A stretch of DNA of 64,000 nucleotides from Sphingopyxis terrae subsp. terrae NBRC 15098 (lineage in GTDB: Bacteria > Pseudomonadota > Alphaproteobacteria > Sphingomonadales > Sphingomonadaceae). The translations under genes and the position numbers were made by a program. Position 1 is the first letter of the stretch. The number at the start of each line of letters is the position of its first letter. The stretch covers positions 25,017 to 89,016 of the forward strand of contig NZ_BCZQ01000028.1 of the NCBI RefSeq assembly GCF_001598815.1, given 5' to 3'. Positions 8,072-19,200 of the stretch are shown one piece after another. The notes below the pieces were generated by a model. The model had not been told where the DNA came from. It ran no database searches and saw nothing but the letters and a program-made list of their open reading frames with translations.

Positions 8072-8286
8072 TTCACCCTCTTTTGGAAATTGACCCTGTC
8101 GGGATGGCAGATAGGTGGCCGCGCCCCGGCGCGCAAGCCGCCTGTGCGGCAGATCACTTCCCTTTTCGCCACAAGGGGTTTAGGGTCCGCCGCAACGGGA
8201 ATGGGTCGTACCGCAGCAACAGACTGCGCCTTGCCGCCAACCAGATGGCCAGGTGCCCGATGCCGTGACCCTGGGGGAATATCGTG

Positions 8287-11200
8287 ATGACCGTACGACC
8301 TGCGTTTCGCCTGTCCTTGCTGGCGCTGCTCGCCGCATCGGCGCCTGTCCCGGCCTGGGCGCAAGGCGAAGACCCGACGCTCCGCGACAGCTTTTCGATC
8401 GGCAGCCAGGGCGGCTCGCTGTGCGAGGTGCAGGCAACGGTCCGCGACGCCGTCGTCAAGGGCATGTTCGACCGCGCCTGGGTGATCGTCTGCCGCGACG
8501 CGAGCCAGCCCGTCGGTTATATCCGCGCGCTGCGTGCCAGCGAAGCCGAGGCGGTGCAGCGACTGGCGGCGGCGCGCGATCCCAACATTGTCTGCGGCGC
8601 CGATGGTCGCTGCACGATCAAGGGCAGCAGCGTCGAATGGGCGAGCCGCATCGAAATGGACGGCGCGACCGCCTACACCGCCGAAGGCTTTGCCGCTTAT
8701 GGCGATGCGCTGACGCTCGCGCTCCAGTCGATCCGCCGGCACAAGGTCGCACCGGGCGTCATCAAGGTCGCGACCACATCGGTTGGCGGCGGCGACGAAG
8801 GCTTTGCGCGCACGCTCGCCGGGACGATCGACCTCGACCGGGCGCTCGCCGAAGGCTATCGCCGCAACCACAGCGGCGACTATGCCGAAGCGGCCGAATT
8901 TTTCGAAGCGCTGTCGCGCCGCACCGCGAACGATGCGTCGACCGGCGACATCGACCCGAGCGAATTCACGCTTAACCGCGCGCTCCAGAAATCGAACCTC
9001 GGCGAATTTGCTGAAGCCGCGCGCCTGTTCGCCGAAGTCGATGCGATCCCGACGAGCGACCCGGTGCAATTGCGGCTGCGGCGCAATTTTCAGGCGATCG
9101 ATGCGCTCAACCAGCGCGACTATGCGCGCGCCGCCGAAATCCTGCAGCGTCCGGTGCCGCCGACCACCGCGTCGATCGAAACCGCCGACGGCAGCGTCAC
9201 GCTGACCCCTGCGATCACCGCGGGGGTCAACAGCGGCAGCAACGCCCGCGCCATCCGCCAGACATCGGACAGCGAGCGTCTGAGCCCGCTCGAGCGCGCG
9301 CAGATCATCGACGCACAGGCGACGCATCTGCTCGGCACCGTCGATCGCCTCCGCGGCGATGCGAAGACCGCCAAGCAGCTCCAGCTCAAGGGTCTGACCG
9401 ACGCGCTGGCCGTGCGGCAGGGGCGTGTCACTTCGATCGTCCGGCTGCGTTCGCAGATGCTCGGCGAGCTTGCGCTGACCGAAGAGGCACTGGGCGACAT
9501 GGGCGCGGCGGATGCGCGCTTCCGCGAATCGGTCGATGCGCTCGCGATCGAATATCCCGAAACCAATGCGCTCGCTTCGGCGCGCGCGCGCTACGCCGCC
9601 TTCCTGACCCGCCAGGGCCGCGACGACGAGGCGCTCGCCCTCTATCACGCGGTGGTAAAGGCGCTCGCCGACACGCAGCGGTCGTCGACCGGCATGGCGA
9701 ATATCATGGCGCCCTATTACCGCCTGCTTGCGGCACGCGCGCCGACCGATCCCGCCGCCGTCGCCGATTTCTTCGTCGCCAGCCAGCTCCAGGTTCGTCC
9801 CGGCGTCGCCGATACGCAGGCTGTGCTGGCGCGCGAACTGTCGGGCGGCGACGGCGACGGCGCCCGGCTGTTCCGTCAGGCGACGACGCTCAATCGCGAC
9901 ATCGAACGCGCGCGGATCGAGGAAGCGCGCCTGATCCAGCTCCCCGCGACCGGCGAGGTCGTCGCACGGCTCGCCGATGTGAAGACACAGATTGACAATC
10001 TGTCGTTCCAGCAGGCCGAAACCGTCGCCAAACTGTCGGCGTTCCCGCAATATCGCGTCGTATCGTCGGGCAAGCTCGATCTCGGCGAATTGCAGCAGGT
10101 ACTGCGCCCCGACGAAGCCTATCTGAAGATGCTCGTCGTCGGCGACGCTGTCTATGCGATGCTGATCGAGCCGGGCAATGCCCAGCTCTGGCGCGCCGAC
10201 ATCGACGCCGACGGCCTAGAAAACGCCGTCGATGCGATCCGCTCGACGATTTCGACGGTCGAAAACGGGCGCCGCGTCACTTATCCGTTCGACGCGGCCA
10301 CCGCGCGCAAACTCTATGTCCAGCTGTTCGGCCCGGCCGCCGATCACCTGCCGGCGATCAAGCACCTTGTCTTCGAACCCGATGGCGCGATGCTGAAACT
10401 TCCCGTCAACCTGCTCATCACTTCCGACACCGGGCTCGCCGCCTATGAACAGCGGGTCAATGATCCCGCCGCCGACCCCTTCGACATGCGCGGCATCGCC
10501 TGGCTCGGTCGCTCGACCCGGCCGAGCACCGCGGTATCGGCGCTCGCTTTCCGCAACGCGCGCCAGGCGCCGCCATCGACCGCACGGCGGCAATATTTCG
10601 GGCTTGGCGAAAATCTGCCGCTCGCCGGCGGTGTCCTGCCCTCGCTCGGCACCCGCGGCGCGGCGAGCGACAGCGTCGATGGCACCTGCCAGTGGAGCGC
10701 CTCGCAATGGGCGCGTCCGATCTCGGCCGCCGAACTCGTGACCGCAAGCAGCACCATCGGGCGCGACAGCTCGACCCTGCTCACCGGCGGTGCCTTCACC
10801 GATACCGCGGTCAAGGAACGCGGAGACCTTAGCGACTATCGCATCATCCATTTTGCAACCCACGGTCTCGTCACCGCACCGAACCCGTCCTGCCCGGCGC
10901 GCCCCGCACTCGTCACCTCGTTCGGCGACAAGGATTCGGACGGCCTGCTCACCTTCCAGGAAATCTTCGACCTGAAACTCGACGCCGACCTGGTGATCCT
11001 GTCGGCGTGCGATACCGCGGGCGCCGCCTCGGTCGCCGCCACGCGCGAGGCCGGCGTCGCCAGCGGCGGCGGCAGCGCGCTCGACGGGCTCGTCCGATCG
11101 TTCATCGGCGCCGGGGGGCGTTCGGTCATCGCAAGCCACTGGCCGGCGCCCGACGATTTCGACGCAACGAAGCGGCTGATCGGCGGCCTGTTCGCGGCCC

Positions 11201-11397
11201 CTCAGGGCGAAAGCGTCGCCGATGCGCTGTGGACCACGCAAAGCCAGTTGATGGACGACGAGCAAACCTCGCACCCCTATTATTGGGCCGGGTTCGCGAT
11301 CATCGGCGACGGCGCGCAACCGCTGCTGCACGGCCTCCCCGCGACGACGGCCACCGCCCCCGCCACCGGAGTTTCGACCCGACGCGCGGCGCGCTGA
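8287..11397 (+). CDS. Exported TPR-CHAT protein (caspase/separase-like cysteine protease)
   Basis: 1,036 residues from the ATG at 8287 (GTG one codon earlier; GGGGGA upstream). A signal peptide (FRLSLLALLAASAPVPAWA-QG) directs export. The middle, about residues 190-560, is helical with degenerate tetratricopeptide-like repeats. The C-terminal 330 residues form a CHAT domain with both catalytic residues: His859 in HFATHG and Cys908 in LSACDT. It is followed after 4 bases by a CHASE2 cyclase and then by a two-partner secretion pair, so a role in processing or controlling the large exoprotein is the best guess. The protease activity is inferred from the intact dyad; the substrate is unknown. Confidence 0.87.
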   Translation: MTVRPAFRLSLLALLAASAPVPAWAQGEDPTLRDSFSIGSQGGSLCEVQATVRDAVVKGMFDRAWVIVCRDASQPVGYIRALRASEAEAVQRLAAARDPNIVCGADGRCTIKGSSVEWASRIEMDGATAYTAEGFAAYGDALTLALQSIRRHKVAPGVIKVATTSVGGGDEGFARTLAGTIDLDRALAEGYRRNHSGDYAEAAEFFEALSRRTANDASTGDIDPSEFTLNRALQKSNLGEFAEAARLFAEVDAIPTSDPVQLRLRRNFQAIDALNQRDYARAAEILQRPVPPTTASIETADGSVTLTPAITAGVNSGSNARAIRQTSDSERLSPLERAQIIDAQATHLLGTVDRLRGDAKTAKQLQLKGLTDALAVRQGRVTSIVRLRSQMLGELALTEEALGDMGAADARFRESVDALAIEYPETNALASARARYAAFLTRQGRDDEALALYHAVVKALADTQRSSTGMANIMAPYYRLLAARAPTDPAAVADFFVASQLQVRPGVADTQAVLARELSGGDGDGARLFRQATTLNRDIERARIEEARLIQLPATGEVVARLADVKTQIDNLSFQQAETVAKLSAFPQYRVVSSGKLDLGELQQVLRPDEAYLKMLVVGDAVYAMLIEPGNAQLWRADIDADGLENAVDAIRSTISTVENGRRVTYPFDAATARKLYVQLFGPAADHLPAIKHLVFEPDGAMLKLPVNLLITSDTGLAAYEQRVNDPAADPFDMRGIAWLGRSTRPSTAVSALAFRNARQAPPSTARRQYFGLGENLPLAGGVLPSLGTRGAASDSVDGTCQWSASQWARPISAAELVTASSTIGRDSSTLLTGGAFTDTAVKERGDLSDYRIIHFATHGLVTAPNPSCPARPALVTSFGDKDSDGLLTFQEIFDLKLDADLVILSACDTAGAASVAATREAGVASGGGSALDGLVRSFIGAGGRSVIASHWPAPDDFDATKRLIGGLFAAPQGESVADALWTTQSQLMDDEQTSHPYYWAGFAIIGDGAQPLLHGLPATTATAPATGVSTRRAAR

Positions 11398-11401
11398 CCC
11401 G

Positions 11402-13489
11402 ATGGCCGCGAGCATCGCCCCGGACGCCGCGCCCGACGCAATGCCGGCCGCCAACGGCCCGGCGACGATCCCGCTGCGCAAGCGGGTCCGGCGGCTGGTC
11501 ATGCAGCTCGGTCCGTCGCGGATGGCGGCGACGATCCTGTTCCTGATCGTCGCGACGCTGTTCGCGCGCTTCAGTTGGGACATGCCGCTCGTCAACGATG
11601 CCGAACGCGCGCTCTACGATGCGCGCGCGACCCTGATGGCACCGCATGTCGCGCAGGATCAGCGCATCGTCATGATCACCTATAATGACGAAACGCTGTT
11701 CAACACCGGCATCCGCTCGCCGCTCGACCGGACGCTGCTTGCGCGCGCACTCGCCAATATCGACCGCATGGGTGCGAAAGCGATCGGCATCGATATCGCT
11801 TTCGATTCGCCGCGCCCCGACGACGATCTGCTCAAGACGCAGTTGCGCGCCATGACGACGCCGACATGGCTCGCCTATGCCGAACAGGCGAGCAATCCGA
11901 ACACCATCTTCTACGAACAGCAGAGATTCCTTCAGTCCTTCATCGCCGACGTGCGCACCGACAAGACCCGGCCGACGAGCGTCCTGTTCCGCACCGACGG
12001 CGACGGCGTGATCCGCCGTTGGCCCGACCGGCCGAAGAATCTGCCGCCGCTGATGGCGAATGCGCTGGCGCCGGTCGACGCCGCCCACGCCGATTATCAG
12101 GGCAATATCCGCTTCCTCCTGCCCGCCCGCGCCAATGCCGGACAGGAGGAGCCGGTCTTCGCCAACATCCCGATCGACACATTTGCGGTGCCGATGGACG
12201 ATGAAATGCTCGCCGGCCTCGCCGAGCTGGTGCGCGGACGCTATGTCCTGATCGGCGGCGACATCATCGACAACGACCAGTTCAACACGCCAATGAGCCG
12301 CTTTGTCGATCCGATCACCGGGCTGCACGAAACGATGATCGGGCTCGAAGTTCATGCGCATATGCTGGCGCAGCAACTCGACGGCGACTGGCCAGCGCCG
12401 GTGCCGGGGCCGTCGCTGTGGGTGCTGGCCATCCTCGTCGTCGTCGCCGGGGGACTGACCAGCCTGATCGACATGCGTGCGCGCTGGGTCGCGCTTGCGT
12501 TTCTGGGGCAGCTTGCCTTCTTCGTCGCCTTCCCTTTCTGGCTGCACCGCCACGGCATCGACACGACGACCCTGCCCGCCTTCGGCTGGGCGGTCGGCTG
12601 GCTGCTCGGCTATGCCGCGGTCGGCACCGCGGCGCGCACCATCGGCTCGCGTCAGCGCGCCTTCGCGCAGTCGGCGCTCGGCAAATATCTGCCTGTCGAT
12701 GTCGCCGCGCAGATCATGCGCGATCCCGACCAGCTTTCGCTGCACGGCGAACGGCGCAACATCTATTGCGTCTTTACCGACCTCGAAGGCTTTACCAAGC
12801 TCAGCCATGCGGTGACGCCGGAGACGGTGGCGCGGCTGCTCAACGAATATCTCGACCGCCTGTCGGACATCGTCCTCGAACATGGCGGGACGATCGACAA
12901 GTTCGTCGGCGACGCGGTCGTCGCCTTCTGGGGCGCGCCGATCAGCCGCCCCGACGATGGCGCGCGCGCCGCGGCGGCGGCGGTCGCCATGTACCAGGCG
13001 GGTGAAGCCTTTCGTGTCGATATGGCGGAGGGCGTGCCGCCGATCGGCATGACGCGCGTCGGCCTGCATGTCGGCGACGCGATCGTCGGCAATTTCGGCG
13101 GTGAGGATCGCATCCAATATACCGCGCTCGGCGACAGCATGAACACCGCCTCGCGGCTGGAGGCGGCGAACAAGAGCCTGAAGACCGGCGTCCTCATCTC
13201 GGCCGAAGCCGCCGAGCGCTCGGGGCGCGACGATCTGGTGCCGATGGGCCGCGTGACGCTGCGCGGGCGGGCGCAGCCGGTCGACGTCTTCACCCCGCGC
13301 GCCGACCTCAGCCCCGATCAGCGCGCCGCGATCGCCGCGCTGGTTGCCGCGCATGCGGCGGGCGATAAAAAGGCCTATGTGACCTGCGCCACAGCATTGG
13401 CGGCCGAATGGGGTAAGGATTTGTCCATCATGTTCCTGATCGAACGCCTGAACGATACCGACAAGGGAGAAAGCTATGTCCTTTCCTGA
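11402..13489 (+). CDS. CHASE2-domain class III adenylate cyclase
   Basis: 695 residues. A transmembrane helix near 41-60 precedes a large periplasmic CHASE2 sensor (about 61-335), then two to three membrane helices (about 340-415) and a cytoplasmic class III cyclase domain (about 450-640). Metal-binding Asp460 (FTDLEGFT) and Asp504 (VGDAVVAFWG) are 44 residues apart as expected. Lys500 and Asp578 form the ATP-specifying pair, and Asn581 and Arg585 the transition-state pair, so it should make cAMP and be active. The start is 4 bases after the CHAT gene and its end overlaps the next gene by 14 bases, indicating one operon. CHASE2 ligands are unknown. Confidence 0.92.
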   Translation: MAASIAPDAAPDAMPAANGPATIPLRKRVRRLVMQLGPSRMAATILFLIVATLFARFSWDMPLVNDAERALYDARATLMAPHVAQDQRIVMITYNDETLFNTGIRSPLDRTLLARALANIDRMGAKAIGIDIAFDSPRPDDDLLKTQLRAMTTPTWLAYAEQASNPNTIFYEQQRFLQSFIADVRTDKTRPTSVLFRTDGDGVIRRWPDRPKNLPPLMANALAPVDAAHADYQGNIRFLLPARANAGQEEPVFANIPIDTFAVPMDDEMLAGLAELVRGRYVLIGGDIIDNDQFNTPMSRFVDPITGLHETMIGLEVHAHMLAQQLDGDWPAPVPGPSLWVLAILVVVAGGLTSLIDMRARWVALAFLGQLAFFVAFPFWLHRHGIDTTTLPAFGWAVGWLLGYAAVGTAARTIGSRQRAFAQSALGKYLPVDVAAQIMRDPDQLSLHGERRNIYCVFTDLEGFTKLSHAVTPETVARLLNEYLDRLSDIVLEHGGTIDKFVGDAVVAFWGAPISRPDDGARAAAAAVAMYQAGEAFRVDMAEGVPPIGMTRVGLHVGDAIVGNFGGEDRIQYTALGDSMNTASRLEAANKSLKTGVLISAEAAERSGRDDLVPMGRVTLRGRAQPVDVFTPRADLSPDQRAAIAALVAAHAAGDKKAYVTCATALAAEWGKDLSIMFLIERLNDTDKGESYVLS

Positions 13490-14240
13490 CTTCCGGACCC
13501 GCCGCCTGGGCCTGACCACCGCCGCAGCCGCCATTGCCTTCGCGGTTGCCGGCACCGCCGCAGCGCAATCGATGGTCGTGCGATCGACCGGTCCGTCGGC
13601 GTCCAAATATCCGACCGGCGCAAAGCTGAAGGCCAGCGACAAGCTGACCCTCGTGGCGGGCGACAAGATCGTGCTGATGCAGGGCGGCAAGACGCGCACC
13701 CTGTCGGGGCCCGGCACCTATGGCGCCAGCGGCCCGATCCAGTCGAACCAGACGATGGGCAGCGCGGTGACGCGGATGCTCGCCAGCGGCCCGTCGATGC
13801 GATCGCGGGGCGGGTTTTCGCGCGGTCCCGACCAACCCAAGCCCGCCGAACTGCGTGCGCCGAACCTGTGGTTCATCGACTATCGCGAAGCCGGCACCTT
13901 CTGCGTCGCCGATCCCGCGACGCTGATGCTGTGGCGCCCCTATATGGACACCGACGAGCTTCTGAAGATCGAACAGGACGGCAAGACGCAGACCGTTGCT
14001 TTCGTCGTCGGCGCCAATTTCCGCAAATGGCCGTCCGATGCGATGCCGGTCAAATATGATGTCGATTATCGCCTGTCGGGCGGTGGTCTCAGCGCCCCCG
14101 TCACCATCCGCTTCAAGCCGATGGGAGAGGTGCCCGCGACCCCCGACGCGTCGGTCGATGCGCTGATGGCAAAGGGCTGCACCCCGCAGCTCAACCGGCT
14201 CGTCGACACGATGGCGGAAGCCGAAGCGAGCGGCGGCTGA
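13476..14240 (+). CDS. Exported protein of unknown function in the CHAT/TPS block
   Basis: 254 residues, GGGAG 7 bases before the ATG, overlapping the cyclase 3' end by 14 bases. A signal peptide (LTTAAAAIAFAVAGTAAA-QS) is followed by a lysine-rich segment (KLKASDKLTLVAGDKIVLMQ, then GGKTRTLSGPGTYG) that looks like a small beta domain. A second conserved part (LWFIDYREAGTFCVADPATL) contains one of only two cysteines, the other being in AKGCTPQL near the end, so a disulfide is possible. I do not recognise the family. It probably acts in the periplasm with the CHAT protease or as an accessory to TPS secretion. Confidence 0.78.
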   Translation: MSFPDFRTRRLGLTTAAAAIAFAVAGTAAAQSMVVRSTGPSASKYPTGAKLKASDKLTLVAGDKIVLMQGGKTRTLSGPGTYGASGPIQSNQTMGSAVTRMLASGPSMRSRGGFSRGPDQPKPAELRAPNLWFIDYREAGTFCVADPATLMLWRPYMDTDELLKIEQDGKTQTVAFVVGANFRKWPSDAMPVKYDVDYRLSGGGLSAPVTIRFKPMGEVPATPDASVDALMAKGCTPQLNRLVDTMAEAEASGG

Positions 14241-14376
14241 ACGCACGGCTGGCGGGCATTGAAGGGGCCGCGCCGGTCTGATATTTGTTGCAGACTATGC
14301 GGCCGGATAGAGCCGCAAGTCCTTTCCTTGGGTCGATAAATTGGTCTAGCTGCCCGTGGGGGCGGCAGGATCGCTG

Positions 14377-14402
14377 GAGCGCGTTCGAAAACGCCTGCGC
14401 TC
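14377..14402 (+). promoter_or_regulatory. Hairpin in the tpsB 5' leader
   Basis: GAGCGC and GCGCTC enclose a nested GCGTT-CGAA-AACGC stem 15 bases before the tpsB start. The 177-base gap 14241-14417 is the only sizeable spacer in the five-gene block and probably holds a promoter or an attenuating structure. No clear -35/-10 boxes were identified. Confidence 0.35.
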
Positions 14403-14417
14403 GGGGTTGGGGGTAAT

Positions 14418-16211
14418 ATGACGGTCAAGGGCGACAGGACAGGTTTCGGTGCGGCGCTCGCCGGTTCGGTGGCGATCGCCGCCTTGATGGCGCCGGCCGC
14501 CGCATCGGCGCAAAGCGCGCCGCCGGTCCCGACGCGCGAGGAAATTGACCGCAGCGCGCCGCCGCCGATCGCCCCCGCGGGCGAGCGCGTCGTGTCGGCC
14601 GACGACAGTATCGAACACGCCCCCTGCCCGCTCGCCGCGCCCGAATTCGCCAATGTCCGGGTGACGCTGCGTAGCGCCGAATTCTCCGCCGCGCCGGGGA
14701 TCGACACCGCCATGCTGGCGCCCGCCTGGTCGGACAAGGTCGGCCAGGATCTGCCGATCGCGGTCGTGTGCGACATTCGCGACCGCGCCGCGACGCTGCT
14801 GCGCGCCAAGGGCTATCTCGCCGCGGTGCGCGTCCCGCCTCAGACAATCAGCGACGGCATCGTCCGCTTTGACATTCTCTCGGCACGCCTTGCGCGCGTC
14901 GAAGTGCGCGGCGATGCCGGCAGCAACGAGCGGCTGCTGCAACGCTATCTCGCGCATCTCGACGATGCGCCGATCTTCAATGTCGAGGATGCCGAGCGCT
15001 ATCTGCTGCTCGCGCGCGACATCCCCGGCCTCGATGCCCGGCTGACCTTGCGTCCCGGCAATGCGCCCGGCGAAGTGATCGGCGAGGTCACGGTCACGCG
15101 CACGCCGTTCGCTTTCGACGCCAATATCCAGAATTTCGGGTCGCACGACGTCGGCCGCTGGGGCGGCATGGTCCGCGCGCGCGCCGCCGGCCTGACCGGC
15201 TTGGGCGACCTCACGACCGTCAGCCTGTATTCGACCGCCGATTTCGAAGAGCAGCAGGTGCTGCAACTGTCGCACGAAATGCGTGTCGGCGGCGAAGGTC
15301 TGCGGCTTGGCGGCAGCTATACCTATGCATGGACGCGCCCCGATGTCGCGACGCTGCCGCTGAAATCGCATACGCAGATCATCAGCCTGTTCGCCGGCTA
15401 TCCGCTCGTGCTGACGCAGGCGAAGCGAATTCAGATCGGCGGCGGGCTCGACATCATCGATCAGGACATCGCCATCGGCGGCGTCCCCCTCAACCGCGAC
15501 CGCGTGCGCGTCTTCAACCTTCACATAGATGGCAACTGGACCGATCCGGCATCGATCGCGGGCCGGCACGGCTACACCCCGGCCGAGCCGCGCTGGGCCT
15601 TCGGCGCCTCGCTCGAAGCGCGCCAGGGCGTCGATTTCCTGGGCGCCAGCAAGGACTGCGGCCCCGGCGGCACCGCCTGCTTCCTGCCCGGCGCGGTTCC
15701 GCTGACCCGGATCGAGGCGAAACCCGATGCCTTCGTGCTGCGCGCCAACGCACAGGCCGACTGGCGACCGACGCCCAAATTCGCCCTATCGGTGGCGCCG
15801 CGCGCGCAATGGGCGAGCGATCCGCTCGTCGCCTATGAAGAATTTTCGGGCGGCAATTTCACCGTCGGACGCGGTTTCGACCCCGGCACGGTGATCGGCG
15901 ACAGCGGCGTCGCGGTGACGACAGAGGCCCGCTACGGCTCGTTCGTCCCCGCCAATACCAAGGCGCTCGCCATCCAGCCCTTCGCCTTTTTCGATGCGGC
16001 ATGGGTCTGGAACAAGGACAGCAGCTTCAACGGCCTGAATCCGCAAAAGCTGTTCTCGGCCGGGGGCGGCGTGCGGCTTGCCTACGGGACGCTCGGCCGG
16101 CTCGACATGACCGTCGCCGTGCCGCTGAACCGTCCGGCGCTGATGGCGCAAAAGCCCGACCCGCGCTTCCTGCTGTCCCTGACGACGCAATTTGGTGTGA
16201 GGGCTCGTTGA
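14418..16211 (+). CDS. TpsB outer-membrane transporter (ShlB/FhaC/HecB family)
   Basis: 597 residues with a signal peptide (AIAALMAPAAASA-QS). POTRA domains follow at roughly 110-240 (RDRAATLLRAKGYLAAVRVP, then VRFDILSARLARVEVRGD), and a beta-barrel of alternating strands fills 240-597. The diagnostic TpsB loop motif is present as VGRGFDPG (Val483-Gly490) followed by GDSGV. This Omp85-superfamily pore recognises the TPS domain of its partner and passes it across the outer membrane without ATP. The partner, a 2,499-residue exoprotein, begins two bases after this stop codon. Confidence 0.95.
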   Translation: MTVKGDRTGFGAALAGSVAIAALMAPAAASAQSAPPVPTREEIDRSAPPPIAPAGERVVSADDSIEHAPCPLAAPEFANVRVTLRSAEFSAAPGIDTAMLAPAWSDKVGQDLPIAVVCDIRDRAATLLRAKGYLAAVRVPPQTISDGIVRFDILSARLARVEVRGDAGSNERLLQRYLAHLDDAPIFNVEDAERYLLLARDIPGLDARLTLRPGNAPGEVIGEVTVTRTPFAFDANIQNFGSHDVGRWGGMVRARAAGLTGLGDLTTVSLYSTADFEEQQVLQLSHEMRVGGEGLRLGGSYTYAWTRPDVATLPLKSHTQIISLFAGYPLVLTQAKRIQIGGGLDIIDQDIAIGGVPLNRDRVRVFNLHIDGNWTDPASIAGRHGYTPAEPRWAFGASLEARQGVDFLGASKDCGPGGTACFLPGAVPLTRIEAKPDAFVLRANAQADWRPTPKFALSVAPRAQWASDPLVAYEEFSGGNFTVGRGFDPGTVIGDSGVAVTTEARYGSFVPANTKALAIQPFAFFDAAWVWNKDSSFNGLNPQKLFSAGGGVRLAYGTLGRLDMTVAVPLNRPALMAQKPDPRFLLSLTTQFGVRAR

Positions 16212-16213
16212 TC

Positions 16214-19200
16214 ATGCAATTCGAACCGGAAACGATCGCCATGCGAAAGACCGCAAACACCAGCATTCCCGCCGCGCGCTCGGCGAAGCGCCACTTGTTG
16301 CAGGGCTGCGCAATCGCCGCGGGCCTTGCCGCGCTTGCCTATGGCGGGCCGGCACTGGCGCAGGTGCAGGCGAACCCCGTGTTCGTCAATGTCGGGGTCG
16401 GCTCTTCGGTGTCGAGCAATGCGGGTACCAAGACGACAACGGTCACCGTCACCCAGAATCAGAGCATCATCAACTGGGTGCCCACCGACACGGCACCGAC
16501 CGGCGGGGCAATCGACCTCCTGCCCGCCGACAGCACGTGGAATTTCAACGGCAACGGCAATTATGTCGTGCTCAACCGCTTCGTGAACGGATCGGGTGGG
16601 TCGCTGAGCCGGCAGATCGCGCTGAGCGGCACGATCAACAGTTTCGATTCATCCGTCAGCGGGCCGGGCGGCAGCATCTGGTTCTACAACGCCGGCGGCA
16701 TCCTGCTGAACAGCGGCAGCGCGATCAACGTCGGCAGCCTTCTCCTCACCGCCAACGATATCGACACGACCGGCGGTCTTTTCGGACCGGGGGGCGAAAT
16801 TCGCTTTCGCGGCGCGTCGGGCAGCACCGCCGCGATCCGCATCGACGCAGGCGCCTCGATCACCGCCGACATGGACGCGGCGGGCGGCAGCTATGTCGCG
16901 CTCGTCGCCCCACGCATCGTCCAGGACGGCATCGTCAACGTCAACGGGTCAGCGGCCTATGTCGCCGCCGAACAGGCCGACATCCGCATCAATGCGGGCC
17001 TGTTCGACATCAACGTCCTGACCGGCGCCGAGGGCGGTCAGGTCATCAGTCACAGCGGCGTTACGACGGGACCGGAGCAGCAGGTCAGCGGCGGCGCCCA
17101 GCGCATCTATATGGTCGCCATTCCCAAGAATGACGCCGTCTCGATGCTCGTGTCGGGCCAGATCGGCTATCAGGACGCCGTTTCGGCGGTGACCGATTCC
17201 GACGGCGCCGTCATCCTGTCGGCGGGCTATAACATCACCGGGGGCGCGATCGACACGGCACCGGCGAACAGCGTCGGGGCCAATATCACGGTCAATGACA
17301 CGCTGTTCCGCAGCCGCACGATCGCGCGCGCGAGTGGCGATTTCCTGGGCCAGCCCATCGATACGATTCCGCCGGTCGGCGGAGCCTTCGTCCCGCCGCC
17401 TCAGCTTGGCCGGATTCTCGTCGAGGGCAATGCCCTGTTCGAGGGCGACAACAGCGCGACGATCAACGTCGGCGCGGTTCAGGCGGTCGGTGCAACCGGT
17501 CAGTTCATCGTCCGTTCGAAAGCGGCCTCGGCAATCACCGTCGACGGCGGACAACTCGCCGCGGGCACCGACATCCTCGTGACGGCCTCGCGCGATGCCA
17601 ATAACGTGAACGGCGTTGGCGAGGGCGGCAATGCCAGTCTGACCATCCTCAACGGCGGCGGCGTTTCGGCGAACAGCGTGACGGTCAGCGCGCGCGGCCT
17701 CGGCGGATTTACCGACGGCGGCGACGGCGGAACCGGGATCGGTGGAACCGCCAGCGTCAGCGTCAGCGGCCCCGGCAGCACATTGAATGTCGGCTCGTTG
17801 ATCGTCGATGCCGGTGCACTCGGCGGCGGCGCCTATGTCGGACCAAGCGGTCCTACCGTCACGGACGACAGTGGCGACGGCCAGGGCGGGACAGCCACGC
17901 TCGATATATCCGACGGCGCCACGGTTCAGGCCAGCAACTTCGTTCGCGTGACCGCCGATGGTCAGGGCGAGACCGGCCTTGTCCGCTCGGGCGACGGCGC
18001 AGGCGGGACGGCGCGGATCACCGCTGGCGGGCCTGGCACGACCTTCATATCGAGTTCGACCGACATCAATGCGCAGGGTTTTGGCGGCGGAAGCCAGTCG
18101 AGTTCCAGCGGATCGATCTTCTCCGCCTCCGCCGGAAACGGCGTCGGCGGCACCGCGTCCTTCGGCGCGAACGGTGACGATTCGACCCAGATCGCGCCGG
18201 GGAACCTCTATCTGTCGGCAAGCGGCCTCGGCGGGGGCGCCAATGCGGCCACCGGGCCGCAAGGCGGCGACGGCACCGGCGGCGATGCGTCGGTGTCGGC
18301 CGATGGCGCCTTCACCCTCGATCTCAACTCGCTGATCGTTCTCGCCAACGGCGAAAATGGCGGCGCGTCGAGTTCGGGCGGCGATACGGGCGTCTCGGGG
18401 GACTCGCAGGGCGGCACCGTCAGCCTGTCCGCAAGTAACGGCGCGACGATCGCCAGCACCTTCTATATCCAGCTCGATGCCGGCGGCATCGTTTCGAGCA
18501 GCGAGAATATCGGCAACGGCCAGGGCGGCGGCGTCCGCATCGACGCGACGAGTGGCGGGTCGATCACCACCGACGGCATGCTGCAGATGACCGCCGACGG
18601 CGGCAGCTTCGGCGGCTTCACGGTGGCGACGAGCGGCGGAACGGGCGACGGCGGCAACATCCTCATCAACGCCGACGGCGGATCGGTCGGTGCGAGCTAT
18701 TATTATCTGACCGCCAACGGCAGCTCGGCCAATTCGGCGGGCGCGACCGGCGCCGCACAAGGTGGCAATATCGACCTTTTCGCCCGCGGCGGCGGCAGCA
18801 TCAGCGCCACCGACCCCAGCCAGTTAAGCAGCTTCAATGCCGATGGACAGAGCGGCTACAGCGTTGGCGGCGCCAACGGTTTCGGCGGCTTCATCGGGCT
18901 TCACGCCGACGGCGGGACGATCGATCTGGCCGGAACGATCCGGCTGTCGATGGGCGGCTATTCGGGCGGCAACACCGACCCCGCCGGTGGCGCGATCCCG
19001 GTGGGCCTCGGCGGCTATGCGCTGATCGAGGTGCTGAACGGCGGCACGATGACGCTCGGCGATTTTGCGGCCGATGCCGAGGGGCGCGGCTATGGCAATG
19101 TCGAATCGCCCGGCGGAGCGGGCACTGGCGCGGCCAATGGCGTCGGCGGCGATGTCGTCATCACGCTGAGCGACGGCACGCTGAGCGCAAGCCGCTTCGC

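Noticed and set aside
8068..10050. Minus-strand open frame of 660 codons
   Set aside because: Antisense to the CHAT gene; composition is that of a GC-rich shadow frame.
16949..18760. Minus-strand open frame of 603 codons
   Set aside because: Same reason: shadow of the Gly-rich part of tpsA, no signal or family.
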